Source: Actinomycetota bacterium (GTDB lineage: Bacteria; Actinomycetota; Thermoleophilia; Miltoncostaeales; Miltoncostaeaceae). From it: 35,807 bases of DNA. Shown here one piece after another: positions 13,538 through 22,709 of the stretch; position 1 is the stretch's first letter; every line of letters starts with the position of its first letter. Location: positions 1-35,807 of the forward strand of contig CAUJCX010000034.1 of assembly GCA_963169235.1 (NCBI GenBank). Reading direction: 5' to 3'. The notes under the pieces were generated by a model. It did not search any database. It was not told the DNA's origin and saw only the letters and a list, made by a program, of their open reading frames with translations. The position numbers and the translations under genes are program-made.

Positions 13538-13810
13538 GTGATCAACAAGGGAAAGAGCGCCAAGCCGGGCGGCCGGCGGCGCAACTATCAGAGCGTCGAT
13601 GAGAAGAGCGCCATCGCCGAGAAGCTGCCGCGCGGCTGGGCCAACTGGCTGGGGTTCGTGCTGTTCGCGTTCTGTGGCCTGGCGGTGCTGGCCTTCGCCA
13701 TCGTGTACGTGGTGAAGGCCGACTGGGTCGATGCCGCCGTCGCCGCGGCCGTGGGTGTGGCGCTTCTGTACTTCGTCTACCTGTTCGGCACCACCCACCT
13801 GAAGGTGTGA
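13538..13810 (+). CDS. Small two-helix membrane protein, function unknown
   Basis: A 90-residue protein with a basic cytosolic N-terminus (INKGKSAKPGGRRRNYQ), a short acidic linker, and two membrane helices: WLGFVLFAFCGLAVLAFAIV (about residues 36-55) and VDAAVAAAVGVALLYFVYLF, ending in TTHLKV. I recognise no family. The start is supported by the leaderless promoter pattern. It faces the thioesterase operon across an inverted repeat and is convergent with the FHA gene. Confidence 0.75.
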   Translation: MINKGKSAKPGGRRRNYQSVDEKSAIAEKLPRGWANWLGFVLFAFCGLAVLAFAIVYVVKADWVDAAVAAAVGVALLYFVYLFGTTHLKV

Positions 13811-13829
13811 CGGCGGCCCGCCGGCCGCG

Positions 13830-15362
13830 TCACTTCTTCAGCCGGAACCAGCTCTTTCCGCCGCGCTTGCCCTGCTTGGGCTCCTGCAGCCACGCCGCGA
13901 CGTCGGGAGACACCTGGTCGAGGCCGGGGGAGCTGCCGGGCGGCGGGTAGCCACCGGGAGGCGGGTAGCCGCTGCCCTGCGCGGGCTGAGGGGACGCCGC
14001 CTGCTGCGGCTCGGCGCCCGCAGGCGCGGAGCCGGGCGGAGCCCATCCCGACCCCTGGGACACCGGCTCGATGACCGTGGGCGTGGACGGGGTCTCACTC
14101 TGAGGCGGCTGCCAGGCACCCTCGGGCGCCGGGGTGGCAGCCGGGCCGGGCCACGCGTCCGCGGGAGCCGGCTCGGGCTGTCCCGCGGGCGCCGGGGCGG
14201 GCCACGCGTCGGCCGCCGGAGCCGCAGCCGGGTCGGGCTGTCCGGCGGGTGCCGGAGCGGGCCACGCGTCCCCCGCCGGGGCCGCGACCGGGTCGGACTG
14301 CCCGGCGGGCGCCGGGGCGGGCCACGCGTCCGCGGGGGCCGGAGCCGCCGCCGGGTCGGACTCCGCCGCAGGCGCAGGAGCGGGCCACGGGTCGTCCGCG
14401 GGAGCCGGGTCGGGCTGCCCGGCAGGCGCGGGAGCGGGCCAGGCGTCCGCGGGGGCCGGAGCCGCCGCCGGGTCGGACTCCGCCGCAGGCGCCGGAGCGG
14501 GCTCGGGCTCGCCGGCGGGCGCCGGAGCGGGCCACGAATCCGCGGAGGCCGGAGCCTCCGCCGGGTCGGACTCCGCCGCGGGCGCCGGAGCGGACTCGCC
14601 GGCAGGCGCAGGAGCGGGCCACGCGTCGGAGGACGGAGCCCCAGCCGGGTCGGACTCCGCCGCAGGCGCCGGAGCGGGCTCGTCGGCGGGTGCGGGAGCG
14701 GGCCACGCGTCGGCCGCGGGCTGCACCAGCGTGGAGTCCGGCGACGCGGCGTCCGACGGGGCGGCCTCGGCGGCGGCGTCGGGCTCGCCCGCCGGCGGCT
14801 CCGCACCGGTATCGGTGTCACCGGACGGGGCCGCGTCGGCCTCGACGGGCGCCGCCGCATCCGATGGGGTCGCCTCCGCGCCGGACGCGGGGCCCTCGGG
14901 AACGTCGGCCTCAGCCCCGGCAGCGGGAACGGGCGGTGCGGCAGCGGGCGGCCAGGCGGCCCGCTGAGCGTCGCCGGCGGACGGGGCCGCGGCGGGCTCG
15001 CCGGAGCGGGGCTCCAGCAGCTCCTCGGGGATCGTGCCGATCATGGTGGCGGCCGGTGCGGGCACCCAGTCGACGCGCATCTCGCACGCGCCCAGCGCCA
15101 GCACGTCGCCGCGCCGCAGCGGCATGGGCCGGTCGAGGCGCATGCCGTTGAGCGTGGTGCCCGCCGTCGAGCCGAGGTCTTCCGCCATCAGCACGCCGCG
15201 GTCATCCCACACGCGCAGGTGGTTGCGCGACACGCGCGGGTCGTTCAGCACGGCGTCGACCGACTCGGGGTCACGTCCGACGCGCAGCGCTCCGTCGACG
15301 AGCGCGAACGCGGCGCCCTGCTCGGGGCCCTGGGTCACGGTCAGGACACTGGGGGAAGTCAT
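13830..15362 (-). CDS. FHA-domain protein with long Ala/Pro repeat region
   Basis: A 510-residue protein. Residues about 5-98 are a forkhead-associated domain, which binds phosphothreonine peptides: GALRVGRDPESVDAVLNDPR, then VSRNHLRVWDD and STAGTTLNGMRL hold the conserved Gly-Arg, Ser-x-x-His and Asn. A disordered Ala/Pro/Asp region follows, with nine copies of a unit beginning DxWPAPAPA (about residues 215-410), then PPPGGYPPPG, and a compact tail DVAAWLQEPKQGKRGGKSWF ending RLKK. No membrane segment is seen. It begins 19 nt after the SufR-like gene with GGGAG 5 nt before its ATG, so the two share a transcript. The link to iron-sulfur control is inferred from position only; it would also imply a Ser/Thr kinase elsewhere in the genome. 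Confidence 0.88.
   Translation of the reverse strand: MTSPSVLTVTQGPEQGAAFALVDGALRVGRDPESVDAVLNDPRVSRNHLRVWDDRGVLMAEDLGSTAGTTLNGMRLDRPMPLRRGDVLALGACEMRVDWVPAPAATMIGTIPEELLEPRSGEPAAAPSAGDAQRAAWPPAAAPPVPAAGAEADVPEGPASGAEATPSDAAAPVEADAAPSGDTDTGAEPPAGEPDAAAEAAPSDAASPDSTLVQPAADAWPAPAPADEPAPAPAAESDPAGAPSSDAWPAPAPAGESAPAPAAESDPAEAPASADSWPAPAPAGEPEPAPAPAAESDPAAAPAPADAWPAPAPAGQPDPAPADDPWPAPAPAAESDPAAAPAPADAWPAPAPAGQSDPVAAPAGDAWPAPAPAGQPDPAAAPAADAWPAPAPAGQPEPAPADAWPGPAATPAPEGAWQPPQSETPSTPTVIEPVSQGSGWAPPGSAPAGAEPQQAASPQPAQGSGYPPPGGYPPPGSSPGLDQVSPDVAAWLQEPKQGKRGGKSWFRLKK
14145..14715. repeat. Tandem coding repeat, nine DxWPAPAPA units
   Basis: Within the FHA gene, near-identical blocks of about 60-90 bases repeat nine times; their Trp codons lie near 14151, 14201, 14261, 14321, 14381, 14440, 14531, 14619 and 14702. 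The leftmost unit is diverged (DAWPGPAATPA). Lengths are whole codons, so copy-number changes would keep the frame. Confidence 0.85.
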
Positions 15363-15381
15363 CGTGGCTCCCGGGTCGGGG

Positions 15382-16149
15382 TCAGGCGGGATCGGAATGT
15401 GCGGGCGCCACCTCGGCGAGGCACGCCGCCGCGCCCAAGGCGCGGGTGTCGGCCACGTCGAGCGTCGCCGACTTGTCGAACGCGGCCAGCATGCCGCGCC
15501 AGATGGCGCGATCGAGCCCGCAGACGCGCAGCGGGTCGGCCTTCGCGAGCTCCTCGAACGGGCACGAGGACGCGCGGATCACGCCGGGGCTCGACTCCTG
15601 CGCCGCGAAGCCGAAGCGCGACAACAGGCGTACCACCTCGGCCACCGCATCGGCGCCCTGCTTGCCGGGCGACCGGCGGCCCTCCTCGGCCTCGGCCTGG
15701 CCGACGCGGAAGCCAAACGCGTAGCCCACCCGCTCGAGGGCGTGCTCGCGCGACTCGCCCGAGTCGGCGGCGGCGGCTTCGAGCAGAAGCGACGCCAGCA
15801 GGTCGTAGTGGCGCTCGGGGAGCACCGTGGCCGGCTCGCCGTGGGGGAAGCGGTAGAGCTTGGCGGGGCGGCCCGCGCCGGGACCGTTGCGGCCGCTGCG
15901 GCGCTGGAAGTCGGCCTCCAGGAACGACAGCTCCACCAGCTTGTCGAGGTGGTGACCGGCCAGGCGGCGGTCGATGCCGACGGCCTCGGCCACCTCGTCC
16001 TTGCTGAGCCACCCCGTGTCGTGGCGGACGGCGAAGAAGACCTTGCGGCGGGTGGGGTCACCCAGGGCGTTGGCAAGGCGCCCGATCTCCTCCTCGTTCT
16101 GATCGAGCCCAGGAAGGCCCACGGTCTGGCCCCTTGCGGTGTCGTTCAC
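15382..16149 (-). CDS. sufR: SufR-like ArsR-type iron-sulfur repressor
   Basis: A 255-residue regulator. An ArsR-type winged helix (ANALGDPTRRKVFFAVR, then LSKDEVAEAVGIDRRLAGHH) occupies residues about 25-80, followed by a helical region and a C-terminal Cys cluster: Cys196 in SSCPFEELAKADPLRVC, Cys210, and Cys243 in AAACLAEV. SufR proteins hold a 4Fe-4S cluster with such Cys and repress the suf operon while cluster supply is sufficient. The gene is head-to-head with sufB, the standard place for sufR in actinobacteria. The GTG at 16149 has GGGGGA just upstream; an earlier ATG at 16323 adds 58 residues of non-family sequence and is rejected. It is followed by the FHA gene on the same transcript. 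Confidence 0.82.
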   Translation of the reverse strand: MNDTARGQTVGLPGLDQNEEEIGRLANALGDPTRRKVFFAVRHDTGWLSKDEVAEAVGIDRRLAGHHLDKLVELSFLEADFQRRSGRNGPGAGRPAKLYRFPHGEPATVLPERHYDLLASLLLEAAAADSGESREHALERVGYAFGFRVGQAEAEEGRRSPGKQGADAVAEVVRLLSRFGFAAQESSPGVIRASSCPFEELAKADPLRVCGLDRAIWRGMLAAFDKSATLDVADTRALGAAACLAEVAPAHSDPA

Positions 16150-16473
16150 GCGTCCCCCTTTCCCGACCGGATGCCTTTTCAGGCTAGCACCAGCGCCGCC
16201 TGCGACCGGGAGACCCGGCCGCGGGTCCCGCGTTACGCGGACGGCCCTGGAGGATGCATCCGCGTCAGTTGCGCAACCGCGTCCGGCCGCCCCTCCCCGC
16301 GTCCCCTGGGCGCCTCTCGACAACCTCGGCGACTTTGTTTCGTCAACGGGGGTATCCTAAAGAGCGGCGACCCGGCTCCGGCGTGCGTATCCTGACCGGG
16401 GCGCGCCTCGCTGCCGGTCACACGGCCGCTCCGCGGCGTTCGCGCACGCTCGGTTCCCTACACAGGAGGAACG
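16150..16473. promoter_or_regulatory. sufR/sufB divergent control region
   Basis: This 324-base gap holds no gene. It has a perfect palindrome GTTGCGCAAC (16268-16277), a candidate SufR site because cyanobacterial SufR uses CAAC/GTTG half-sites, though in the other order. Two copies of GTATCCT lie at 16352-16358 and 16387-16393, each containing a TATCCT -10-like box, so sufB may have tandem promoters with leaders of about 109 and 74 nt. A TAGCCT box on the minus strand near 16181-16186 may serve sufR. No clear -35 elements are visible. Confidence 0.4.
16464..16469 (+). promoter_or_regulatory. Strong ribosome binding site of sufB
   Basis: AGGAGG, a full match to the 16S anti-SD, lies 4 nt before the GTG at 16474 and fixes the sufB start. 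It is the best such site in the window. Confidence 0.8.
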
Positions 16474-17883
16474 GTGTCCACGTCTGCACACCCTGAGCTC
16501 GACGGAATCGGGCAGTACAAGTTCGGCTGGCACGACCCGACGCACTACGCGTCCGAGCCCAAGAAGGGCCTCAGCGCCGATGTGGTGCGTGACATCTCGG
16601 CGCTCAAGAACGAGCCCGAGTGGATGACCAAGTTCCGCCTGCGGGCGTTGCAGCTGTTCGACAAGAAGCCGATGCCGACGTGGGGCGCCGACCTGTCGGA
16701 AATCGACTTCCAGGACATCTACTACTTCATCCGCGCGGCCGAGAAGCAGGGGCGCGACTGGGACGAGGTGCCGCCGGACATCAAGCGGACGTTCGACCGC
16801 CTGGGCATCCCCGAGGCCGAGCAGAAGTACCTGTCGGGCGTGTCGGCCCAGTACGAGAGCGAGGTCGTGTACCACTCGGTGCGCGAGGACCTCGCCAAGA
16901 TGGGCGTGATCTTCTGCGACACCGACACGGCCCTGCGCGAGCACGAGGAGCTTCTGAAGAAGCACTTCGCCACCGTGATCCCGCCCGGCGACAACAAGAT
17001 GGCGGCGCTCAACAGCGCGGTGTGGTCCGGCGGGTCGTTCATCTGGGTGCCCGCGGGCGTCCGCGTGGAGGTGCCGCTGCAGGCGTACTTCCGCATCAAC
17101 CAGGAGAACATGGGGCAGTTCGAGCGCACGCTGATCATCTGCGAGCCCGGATCGTTCGTGCACTACGTCGAGGGCTGCACGGCCCCGACGTACTCCGGCG
17201 ACAGCCTGCACTCGGCGGTGGTGGAGATCATCGTCAAGGAGGGCGCGCGCTGCCGCTACACGACCATCCAGAACTGGTCGAACAACGTCTACAACCTCGT
17301 CACCAAGCGCGCCGTCTGCGAGGAGAACGCCACCATGGAGTGGGTGGACGGCAACCTGGGTTCCAAGGTCACCATGAAGTACCCGGCGGTGTGGCTGAAG
17401 GGCCGCGGCGCCCGCGGTGAGGTGCTGTCGGTGGCGTTCGCCGGCGAGGGGATGCACCTGGACGCCGGCGCCAAGATGGTGCACGTGGCGCCCGACACGT
17501 CGTCGACCATCGTCAGCAAGTCCATCTCCAAGGACGGCGGGCGCGCGGGCTACCGCGGCCTGGTGCAGGTGGACCCCGGCGCGACCCGCGCCAAGGCCAG
17601 CGTCGTGTGCGACGCCCTGTTGCTCGACGACGACAGCCGCTCCGACACGTACCCGTACATGGACATCAACGAGGAGAACACGTCCATCGGGCACGAGGCG
17701 ACGGTGTCGAAGGTGGCGGACGACCAGATCTTCTACCTGCAGAGCCGCGGCCTGTCCGAGGAGGAGGCCACCGCGATGATCGTGCGTGGCTTCATCGAGC
17801 CGATCGCGAAGGAGCTCCCCATGGAGTACGCGGTCGAGCTGAACCGCCTGATCGAACTTCAGATGGAGGGCTCCATTGGCTAG
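16474..17883 (+). CDS. sufB: Fe-S cluster assembly scaffold SufB
   Basis: A 469-residue subunit of the SufBCD scaffold on which iron-sulfur clusters are built in the cytosol. It spans the whole family: an N-terminal segment ([20 protein letters not shown]), the beta-helix core with [20 protein letters not shown], and the conserved end [20 protein letters not shown] followed by [20 protein letters not shown]. At the place of the E. coli Cys405 it has FYLQSRG, the normal form in Gram-positive SufB. First gene of an eight-gene operon (16474-22691) behind a very strong ribosome site and likely repressed by SufR. Confidence 0.97.
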   Translation: MSTSAHPELDGIGQYKFGWHDPTHYASEPKKGLSADVVRDISALKNEPEWMTKFRLRALQLFDKKPMPTWGADLSEIDFQDIYYFIRAAEKQGRDWDEVPPDIKRTFDRLGIPEAEQKYLSGVSAQYESEVVYHSVREDLAKMGVIFCDTDTALREHEELLKKHFATVIPPGDNKMAALNSAVWSGGSFIWVPAGVRVEVPLQAYFRINQENMGQFERTLIICEPGSFVHYVEGCTAPTYSGDSLHSAVVEIIVKEGARCRYTTIQNWSNNVYNLVTKRAVCEENATMEWVDGNLGSKVTMKYPAVWLKGRGARGEVLSVAFAGEGMHLDAGAKMVHVAPDTSSTIVSKSISKDGGRAGYRGLVQVDPGATRAKASVVCDALLLDDDSRSDTYPYMDINEENTSIGHEATVSKVADDQIFYLQSRGLSEEEATAMIVRGFIEPIAKELPMEYAVELNRLIELQMEGSIG

Positions 17884-19108
17884 TTGGGTCGCCGAGACGC
17901 GCGACGAGGCCGAGCGCAACCTCGCGTCCCTCCCCGCCCTCACGGGGCAGGAGGAGGACTGGCGCTTCACCAAGCCGGCGTCGCTCGGCATGGACGGAGC
18001 GCCGCTGGACGCGCCCGGCCCCAGCGGCTCCCCGCGCGTGGGCGACGAGGCCGGCCGCGCGGCCTGGCTGGTGCTGGACGACGGCCGGCCCGCCGCGCCG
18101 AACGTGGTCGACCTGCCCGACGGCGTCATCGTGGCCGAGCTGTCCGACGCGCTCACCGCGCACGAAGACCTGGTGCGCGCCCACCTCAACTCGCTGGTGG
18201 GCATCGACTCGCACGCCGGCGCGCTGAACGCGGCCCGCTGGGACGGCGGCCTGTTCGTGTACGTCCCCCGCGGCGTGCACGTCGAGCGGCCCATCGAGGC
18301 CGTGCTGACGGCGACGGGCGCCGAGGGACGCATCTACGGACGCACGCTGGTGGTGCTGGAGGAGGGCGCCAAGGCCACCGTCATCGACCGCTACGTCTCG
18401 CCCGACCTGGGCGGCACGGTGCAGGCGTCGACCGTGGCCGAGCTCGTGGTGGCCCAGGGGGCCGAGCTCGAGCACATGACGTCGGTGAGCTGGGGCAGTG
18501 GCGTCCATCACCACGCCACCATCGCCGCGGCGGCCGGCCGTGACTCGAAGGTGCGCAGCGTCGTGGTGACGCTGGGCGGCGACGTGGTGCGGGTCGAGCC
18601 GACCCTGCGCGTCGTCGGCCCCGGTGCCGACGCGCGGGCGCTGGGCCTGTTCTTCGCGTCGGACGATCAGCACTTCGAGCACCGCGTGGTGTCGGTGCAC
18701 GAGGCGCCCGACTCGTACAGCAACCTGCTGTACAAGGGCGCGCTCAAGGACACCAGCCGCACGGTGTTCTACGGCAACCTCATCGTGCCGCCGGGTGCCC
18801 CCCACACCGACGCGTACCAGACCAATCGCAACCTCATCCTCAACGACGGGGCGTCCGCCGAGACCATCCCGTTCCTCGAGATCGAGACGGCCGAGGTGAA
18901 GTGCTCGCACGCCGGGGCCGTCGGCCGCGTGGACGACGAGCACCTGTTCTACCTCCGCTCGCGCGGCGTGCCCGAGGTGGAGGCCAAGCAGCTGATCGTG
19001 CTGGGCTTCCTCCAGGAGGTGCTCGAGATGGTGGCGCTGGAGGAGCTGCGCGAGGAGCTGCACGAGGCCATCGCCGCGAAGCTGACCCCCAAGGTGGCCG
19101 CGTCGTGA
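17876..19108 (+). CDS. sufD: Fe-S cluster assembly scaffold SufD
   Basis: A 410-residue partner of SufB in the SufBC2D complex. It has the SufD N-terminal domain ([19 protein letters not shown]) and the beta-helix core ending in [20 protein letters not shown], where the His corresponds to the one used by SufD, followed by [17 protein letters not shown]. The start is TTG at 17876, inside the last codons of sufB (8-base overlap); GGAGGG lies 5 nt upstream of it within sufB, which supports this rare start and shows tight coupling. Confidence 0.95.
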   Translation: MASWVAETRDEAERNLASLPALTGQEEDWRFTKPASLGMDGAPLDAPGPSGSPRVGDEAGRAAWLVLDDGRPAAPNVVDLPDGVIVAELSDALTAHEDLVRAHLNSLVGIDSHAGALNAARWDGGLFVYVPRGVHVERPIEAVLTATGAEGRIYGRTLVVLEEGAKATVIDRYVSPDLGGTVQASTVAELVVAQGAELEHMTSVSWGSGVHHHATIAAAAGRDSKVRSVVVTLGGDVVRVEPTLRVVGPGADARALGLFFASDDQHFEHRVVSVHEAPDSYSNLLYKGALKDTSRTVFYGNLIVPPGAPHTDAYQTNRNLILNDGASAETIPFLEIETAEVKCSHAGAVGRVDDEHLFYLRSRGVPEVEAKQLIVLGFLQEVLEMVALEELREELHEAIAAKLTPKVAAS

Positions 19109-19431
19109 TCGACGTCGCCGCGTTCAGCGACCTTGAGGACGAGACCCCGGTGCGGGTCGACGTCAAGGGCATACCGGTCTGTCTGGTGCGGATGAACGAC
19201 GTCGTGCACGCGCTGCACGACGTGTGCACGCACGCGCAGGCCTCGCTGGCCGACGGCGTGGTGTACGACGGCGTCATCGAATGCCCGCGGCACGGGGCGC
19301 AGTTCCGCCTCACCGACGGGGCCGTGATGGCTCCCCCCGCGTCGCAGCCGGCGCCGCTGTTTCCCGTCGAGATCCGCGACGGCCGGGTGCTCGTCGACCC
19401 CGTGCCGTCGTACCCCCACCCTTTTCACTGA
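19105..19431 (+). CDS. Rieske-type ferredoxin of the suf operon
   Basis: A 108-residue soluble protein with one Rieske 2Fe-2S site: CTHAQAS and, seventeen residues after its His, CPRHGAQF supply the two Cys and two His. Such small ferredoxins lie between sufD and sufC in many actinobacteria and are often named as oxygenase ferredoxin subunits, but here there is no oxygenase; an electron-supplying role in cluster assembly is the likely reading. The start GTG overlaps the sufD stop in GTGA. Confidence 0.88.
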   Translation: MIDVAAFSDLEDETPVRVDVKGIPVCLVRMNDVVHALHDVCTHAQASLADGVVYDGVIECPRHGAQFRLTDGAVMAPPASQPAPLFPVEIRDGRVLVDPVPSYPHPFH

Positions 19432-19453
19432 CCCGACCCGGAGAAGATTTCGC

Positions 19454-20221
<768 letters not shown>

Positions 20222-20234
20222 CACCCGCATCGCC

Positions 20235-21479
20235 GTGACGGAGGCCCGCCTGGACTCCCTCGCCGTCCGCGCCGACGTGCCGATCCTCGCACGGCCGTCG
20301 GCGTCGGGCAGGCCCCTCGTCTACCTCGACTCGGCGGCCACGTCCCAGAAGCCGATGCCGGTGCTGGACGCGATGGACGACTACTACCGGGCGGCCAACG
20401 CCAACGTGCATCGGGGCGTCTACGCGCTGGCCGCCGAGGCCACCGAGCGCTTCGAGCAGGGCCGCGCCGATGTCGCCCGCTTCGTCGGCAGCCGCCCCGA
20501 GGGCACGGTGTTCGCCAAGAACGCCACCGAGGCCGTGAACCTGGTGGCGTACGCGTGGGGCCTGCGCCACCTGACCGCGGGCGACGTGGTGGTGGTGACC
20601 GAGATGGAGCACCACTCCAACATCGTCCCGTGGCAGATCGTCGCGGGGCTCACGGGCGCCCGCGTGGAGTTCGTGCCGGTGGTCGACGACGGCGTGCTCG
20701 ACCTCGCGGTGCTCAGGGACCTGCTGGCGACGGAGCCCGTGAAGATGGTGGCCGTGGTGCACGTCTCGAACGTGCTGGGCACCATCAACCCCGTCGCCGA
20801 CATCACCCGCATGGCCCGCGACGCGGGCGCGCGCAGCCTGGTGGACGCCTCCCAGAGCGTGCCGCACATGCCGGTGTCGCTGGCGGCCACCGGCGCCGAC
20901 GCGATGGTGTTCACGGGCCACAAGATGCTGGGCCCCACCGGCATCGGCGTGCTGGCGGCCGACCCCGCGTGGCTGGACGGCCTCGAGCCGTTCCTCGGCG
21001 GCGGCGAGATGATCAGCGACGTGCGCCGCGAGGGGTCCACGTGGGCCGACCTGCCGCACAAGTTCGAGGCGGGCACCCCTCCCATCGCGGAGGCGGTCGG
21101 CCTGGGCGCCGCCGTGCGCTACCTCGAGGGCCTCGGCATGGACGCGGTGCGCGCGCACGAGGTCGAGCTCACCACGCGCCTGCTCGCCGTGCTGGGCGGC
21201 GTGGAGGACGCCACGGTGTACGGCCCGCGCGACCCCGCGCGGCGGGGCTCGCCGGTGAGCTTCTCGCTGCCCGACCTGCACCCGCACGACATCGCGCAGC
21301 TGGTCGACCGCGAGGGCGTGTGCGTGCGCGCCGGCCACCACTGCGCCAAGCCGCTGATGCGGGCGCTGGGCGTGCCGGCCACCACCCGCGCCAGCACGTA
21401 CGTGTACAACACCGCCGACGACGTCGACGCGCTGGGCGCGGCGCTCGCGTCGGCGCGGGCGTTCATGGGACGGGTGTGA
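20235..21479 (+). CDS. sufS: Cysteine desulfurase SufS
   Basis: A 414-residue PLP enzyme of the SufS/CsdA (class II) type that takes sulfur from L-cysteine to form a persulfide. Motifs: EMEHHSNIVPWQ near residue 121, the PLP-binding Lys in FTGHKMLGPTGIGVL, GEMISDVRREGSTW, and the catalytic Cys in RAGHHCAKPLM near residue 370. It passes sulfur to SufU, whose gene is next and overlaps by one base (TGATG). GTG start, 13 bases after sufC. Confidence 0.96.
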   Translation: MTEARLDSLAVRADVPILARPSASGRPLVYLDSAATSQKPMPVLDAMDDYYRAANANVHRGVYALAAEATERFEQGRADVARFVGSRPEGTVFAKNATEAVNLVAYAWGLRHLTAGDVVVVTEMEHHSNIVPWQIVAGLTGARVEFVPVVDDGVLDLAVLRDLLATEPVKMVAVVHVSNVLGTINPVADITRMARDAGARSLVDASQSVPHMPVSLAATGADAMVFTGHKMLGPTGIGVLAADPAWLDGLEPFLGGGEMISDVRREGSTWADLPHKFEAGTPPIAEAVGLGAAVRYLEGLGMDAVRAHEVELTTRLLAVLGGVEDATVYGPRDPARRGSPVSFSLPDLHPHDIAQLVDREGVCVRAGHHCAKPLMRALGVPATTRASTYVYNTADDVDALGAALASARAFMGRV

Positions 21480-21937
21480 TGGGCGGCATCGAAGACCTGT
21501 ACCAGGAGATGATCCTGTCGCACTACCGGGCCCCCCGGAACCGCGGCACGCTGACGAATCCCACCGTCTCGGTGACGCAGAACAACCCCATGTGCGGCGA
21601 CGAGATCCAGGTGGACGTGCTGCTTGACGACGACGGCCGCATCGTCGAGCTGGCCCACAGCGGCCAGGGATGCTCCATCTCCCAGAGCGCGGCGTCCATG
21701 ATGAGCGAGAAGGTGATGGGCACCACGCGCGACGAGGCGCAGCACCTGATCGAGGTGTTCCGCCGCATGATGCACGGCGACGATCCCCCCGCCGACGTGG
21801 ACCTGGGCGACTCGGAGGCCCTGGCGGGGGTGGCGCGGTTCCCGGCCCGGGTGAAGTGCGCCCTGCTTCCGTGGATGGCGCTGAAGGACGCGCTTCAATC
21901 GGTGGGTACGACCAAGGAGACACCGCATGGCCAGTGA
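21479..21937 (+). CDS. sufU: SufU, zinc-dependent sulfurtransferase partner of SufS
   Basis: A 152-residue IscU-like protein. The three zinc-site Cys lie in NNPMCGDEIQV, GQGCSISQSAAS and RVKCALLPW, together with the conserved Asp next to the first. In Gram-positive bacteria SufU accepts sulfur from SufS by zinc-ligand exchange and hands it to the scaffold; the insert before the third Cys is the mark that separates SufU from IscU. The ATG overlaps the sufS stop by one base. Confidence 0.95.
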   Translation: MGGIEDLYQEMILSHYRAPRNRGTLTNPTVSVTQNNPMCGDEIQVDVLLDDDGRIVELAHSGQGCSISQSAASMMSEKVMGTTRDEAQHLIEVFRRMMHGDDPPADVDLGDSEALAGVARFPARVKCALLPWMALKDALQSVGTTKETPHGQ

Positions 21938-22235
21938 GGAAGAGATCCGCAGCGCGATGAAGTCGGTGGAGGACCCCGAGCTGGGGATCAACGTCGTGGA
22001 CCTCGGGCTGCTGTACGCCGTCAACCAGGACGCCGACGGCAACGTGGTGCTCGACATGACGCTGACGTCCATGGGGTGCCCGCTGACCGAGAAGATCAAG
22101 GGCGACGCCCGCGAGGCGCTGGAGCCCCTCGACGGCGTCACCAGCGTCGACGTCAACTTCGTGTGGGACCCGCCGTGGTCGCCCGAGGCGATGAGCGAGG
22201 AGGGCAAGTTCATGATGAAGGTGATGGGCTGGTGA
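21927..22235 (+). CDS. sufT: SufT-type MIP18/DUF59 iron-sulfur maturation protein
   Basis: A 102-residue one-domain protein: MKSVEDPELGINVVDLGLLY, then LTSMGCPLTEKIKGDAREAL with its single conserved Cys, and the end VNFVWDPPWSPEAMSEEG. Members help maturation of Fe-S proteins, mostly under high demand. It overlaps sufU by 11 bases. The same domain forms the N-terminus of the Mrp protein 13 kb to the left. Confidence 0.92.
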   Translation: MASEEEIRSAMKSVEDPELGINVVDLGLLYAVNQDADGNVVLDMTLTSMGCPLTEKIKGDAREALEPLDGVTSVDVNFVWDPPWSPEAMSEEGKFMMKVMGW

Positions 22236-22241
22236 CCCGGC

Positions 22242-22691
22242 ATGGCTGAGGCGACATCACCCTCGGCCGACGTGCCGCTGACGCTGGAGCAGAAGAAGGA
22301 GGCCGCCCGGGCCCGCGCGCGGGCGGCCCGCGCGGCCCAGCAGGCGGGCGGCGGCGACGCCGTGGTGGGGCTCAGCGAGGGAGCGGCGACGTACATCCGC
22401 CGGGTCGCCGGCGAGCGGGGCCAGGAGCCCGGCGTGCGCCTGCGCATCCTCGCGGGCGGCTGCTCGGGCCTCGAGTACAAGCTCGACCTGCTCGACCCGT
22501 CCCAGCCGCCCACGCCGGACGAGCGGGTGATGGACGTGCGCGGCGTCCGCCTGGTGATGGACCTCAAGAGCGCCATCCACGTCACCGGGTCCGAGATCGA
22601 CTACGAAGACGGCCTCCTGCGGCGCGGGTTCCGCATCAAGAACCCCAACGCCACCACCACCTGCAGCTGCGGCGACTCGTTCAGCGCGTAG
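22242..22691 (+). CDS. A-type Fe-S carrier (SufA/ErpA/HesB family)
   Basis: A 149-residue protein; the last 108 residues are the HesB/IscA fold with the three cluster-binding Cys: RILAGGCSGLEYKL and TTTCSCGDSFSA. A-type carriers pass clusters to target enzymes. The first 40 residues are an added charged, Ala/Arg-rich helix (LTLEQKKEAARARARAARAA) not found in E. coli SufA or ErpA; it may be a dimer or partner contact. It lies 6 bases after sufT and ends the operon, 18 bases before the end of the convergent GGDEF gene. Confidence 0.92.
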   Translation: MAEATSPSADVPLTLEQKKEAARARARAARAAQQAGGGDAVVGLSEGAATYIRRVAGERGQEPGVRLRILAGGCSGLEYKLDLLDPSQPPTPDERVMDVRGVRLVMDLKSAIHVTGSEIDYEDGLLRRGFRIKNPNATTTCSCGDSFSA

Positions 22692-22709
22692 GCCGCAGCC
22701 GCCGCGGGC

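Noticed and set aside
14134-14967. Plus-strand frame of 277 codons made of Gly/Ala-rich repeats (GAGAGHAS) that looks like a fibrous or PE-PGRS-like protein
   Set aside because: It is the antisense image of the Ala/Pro repeats of the FHA protein, has no ribosome site, and the FHA frame is supported by a real domain.
17681-17860. SufB lacks the Cys matching E. coli Cys405, which first looked like loss of function
   Set aside because: Gram-positive SufB proteins normally have a FYLxSRG form here, so this is the usual state of the family branch.
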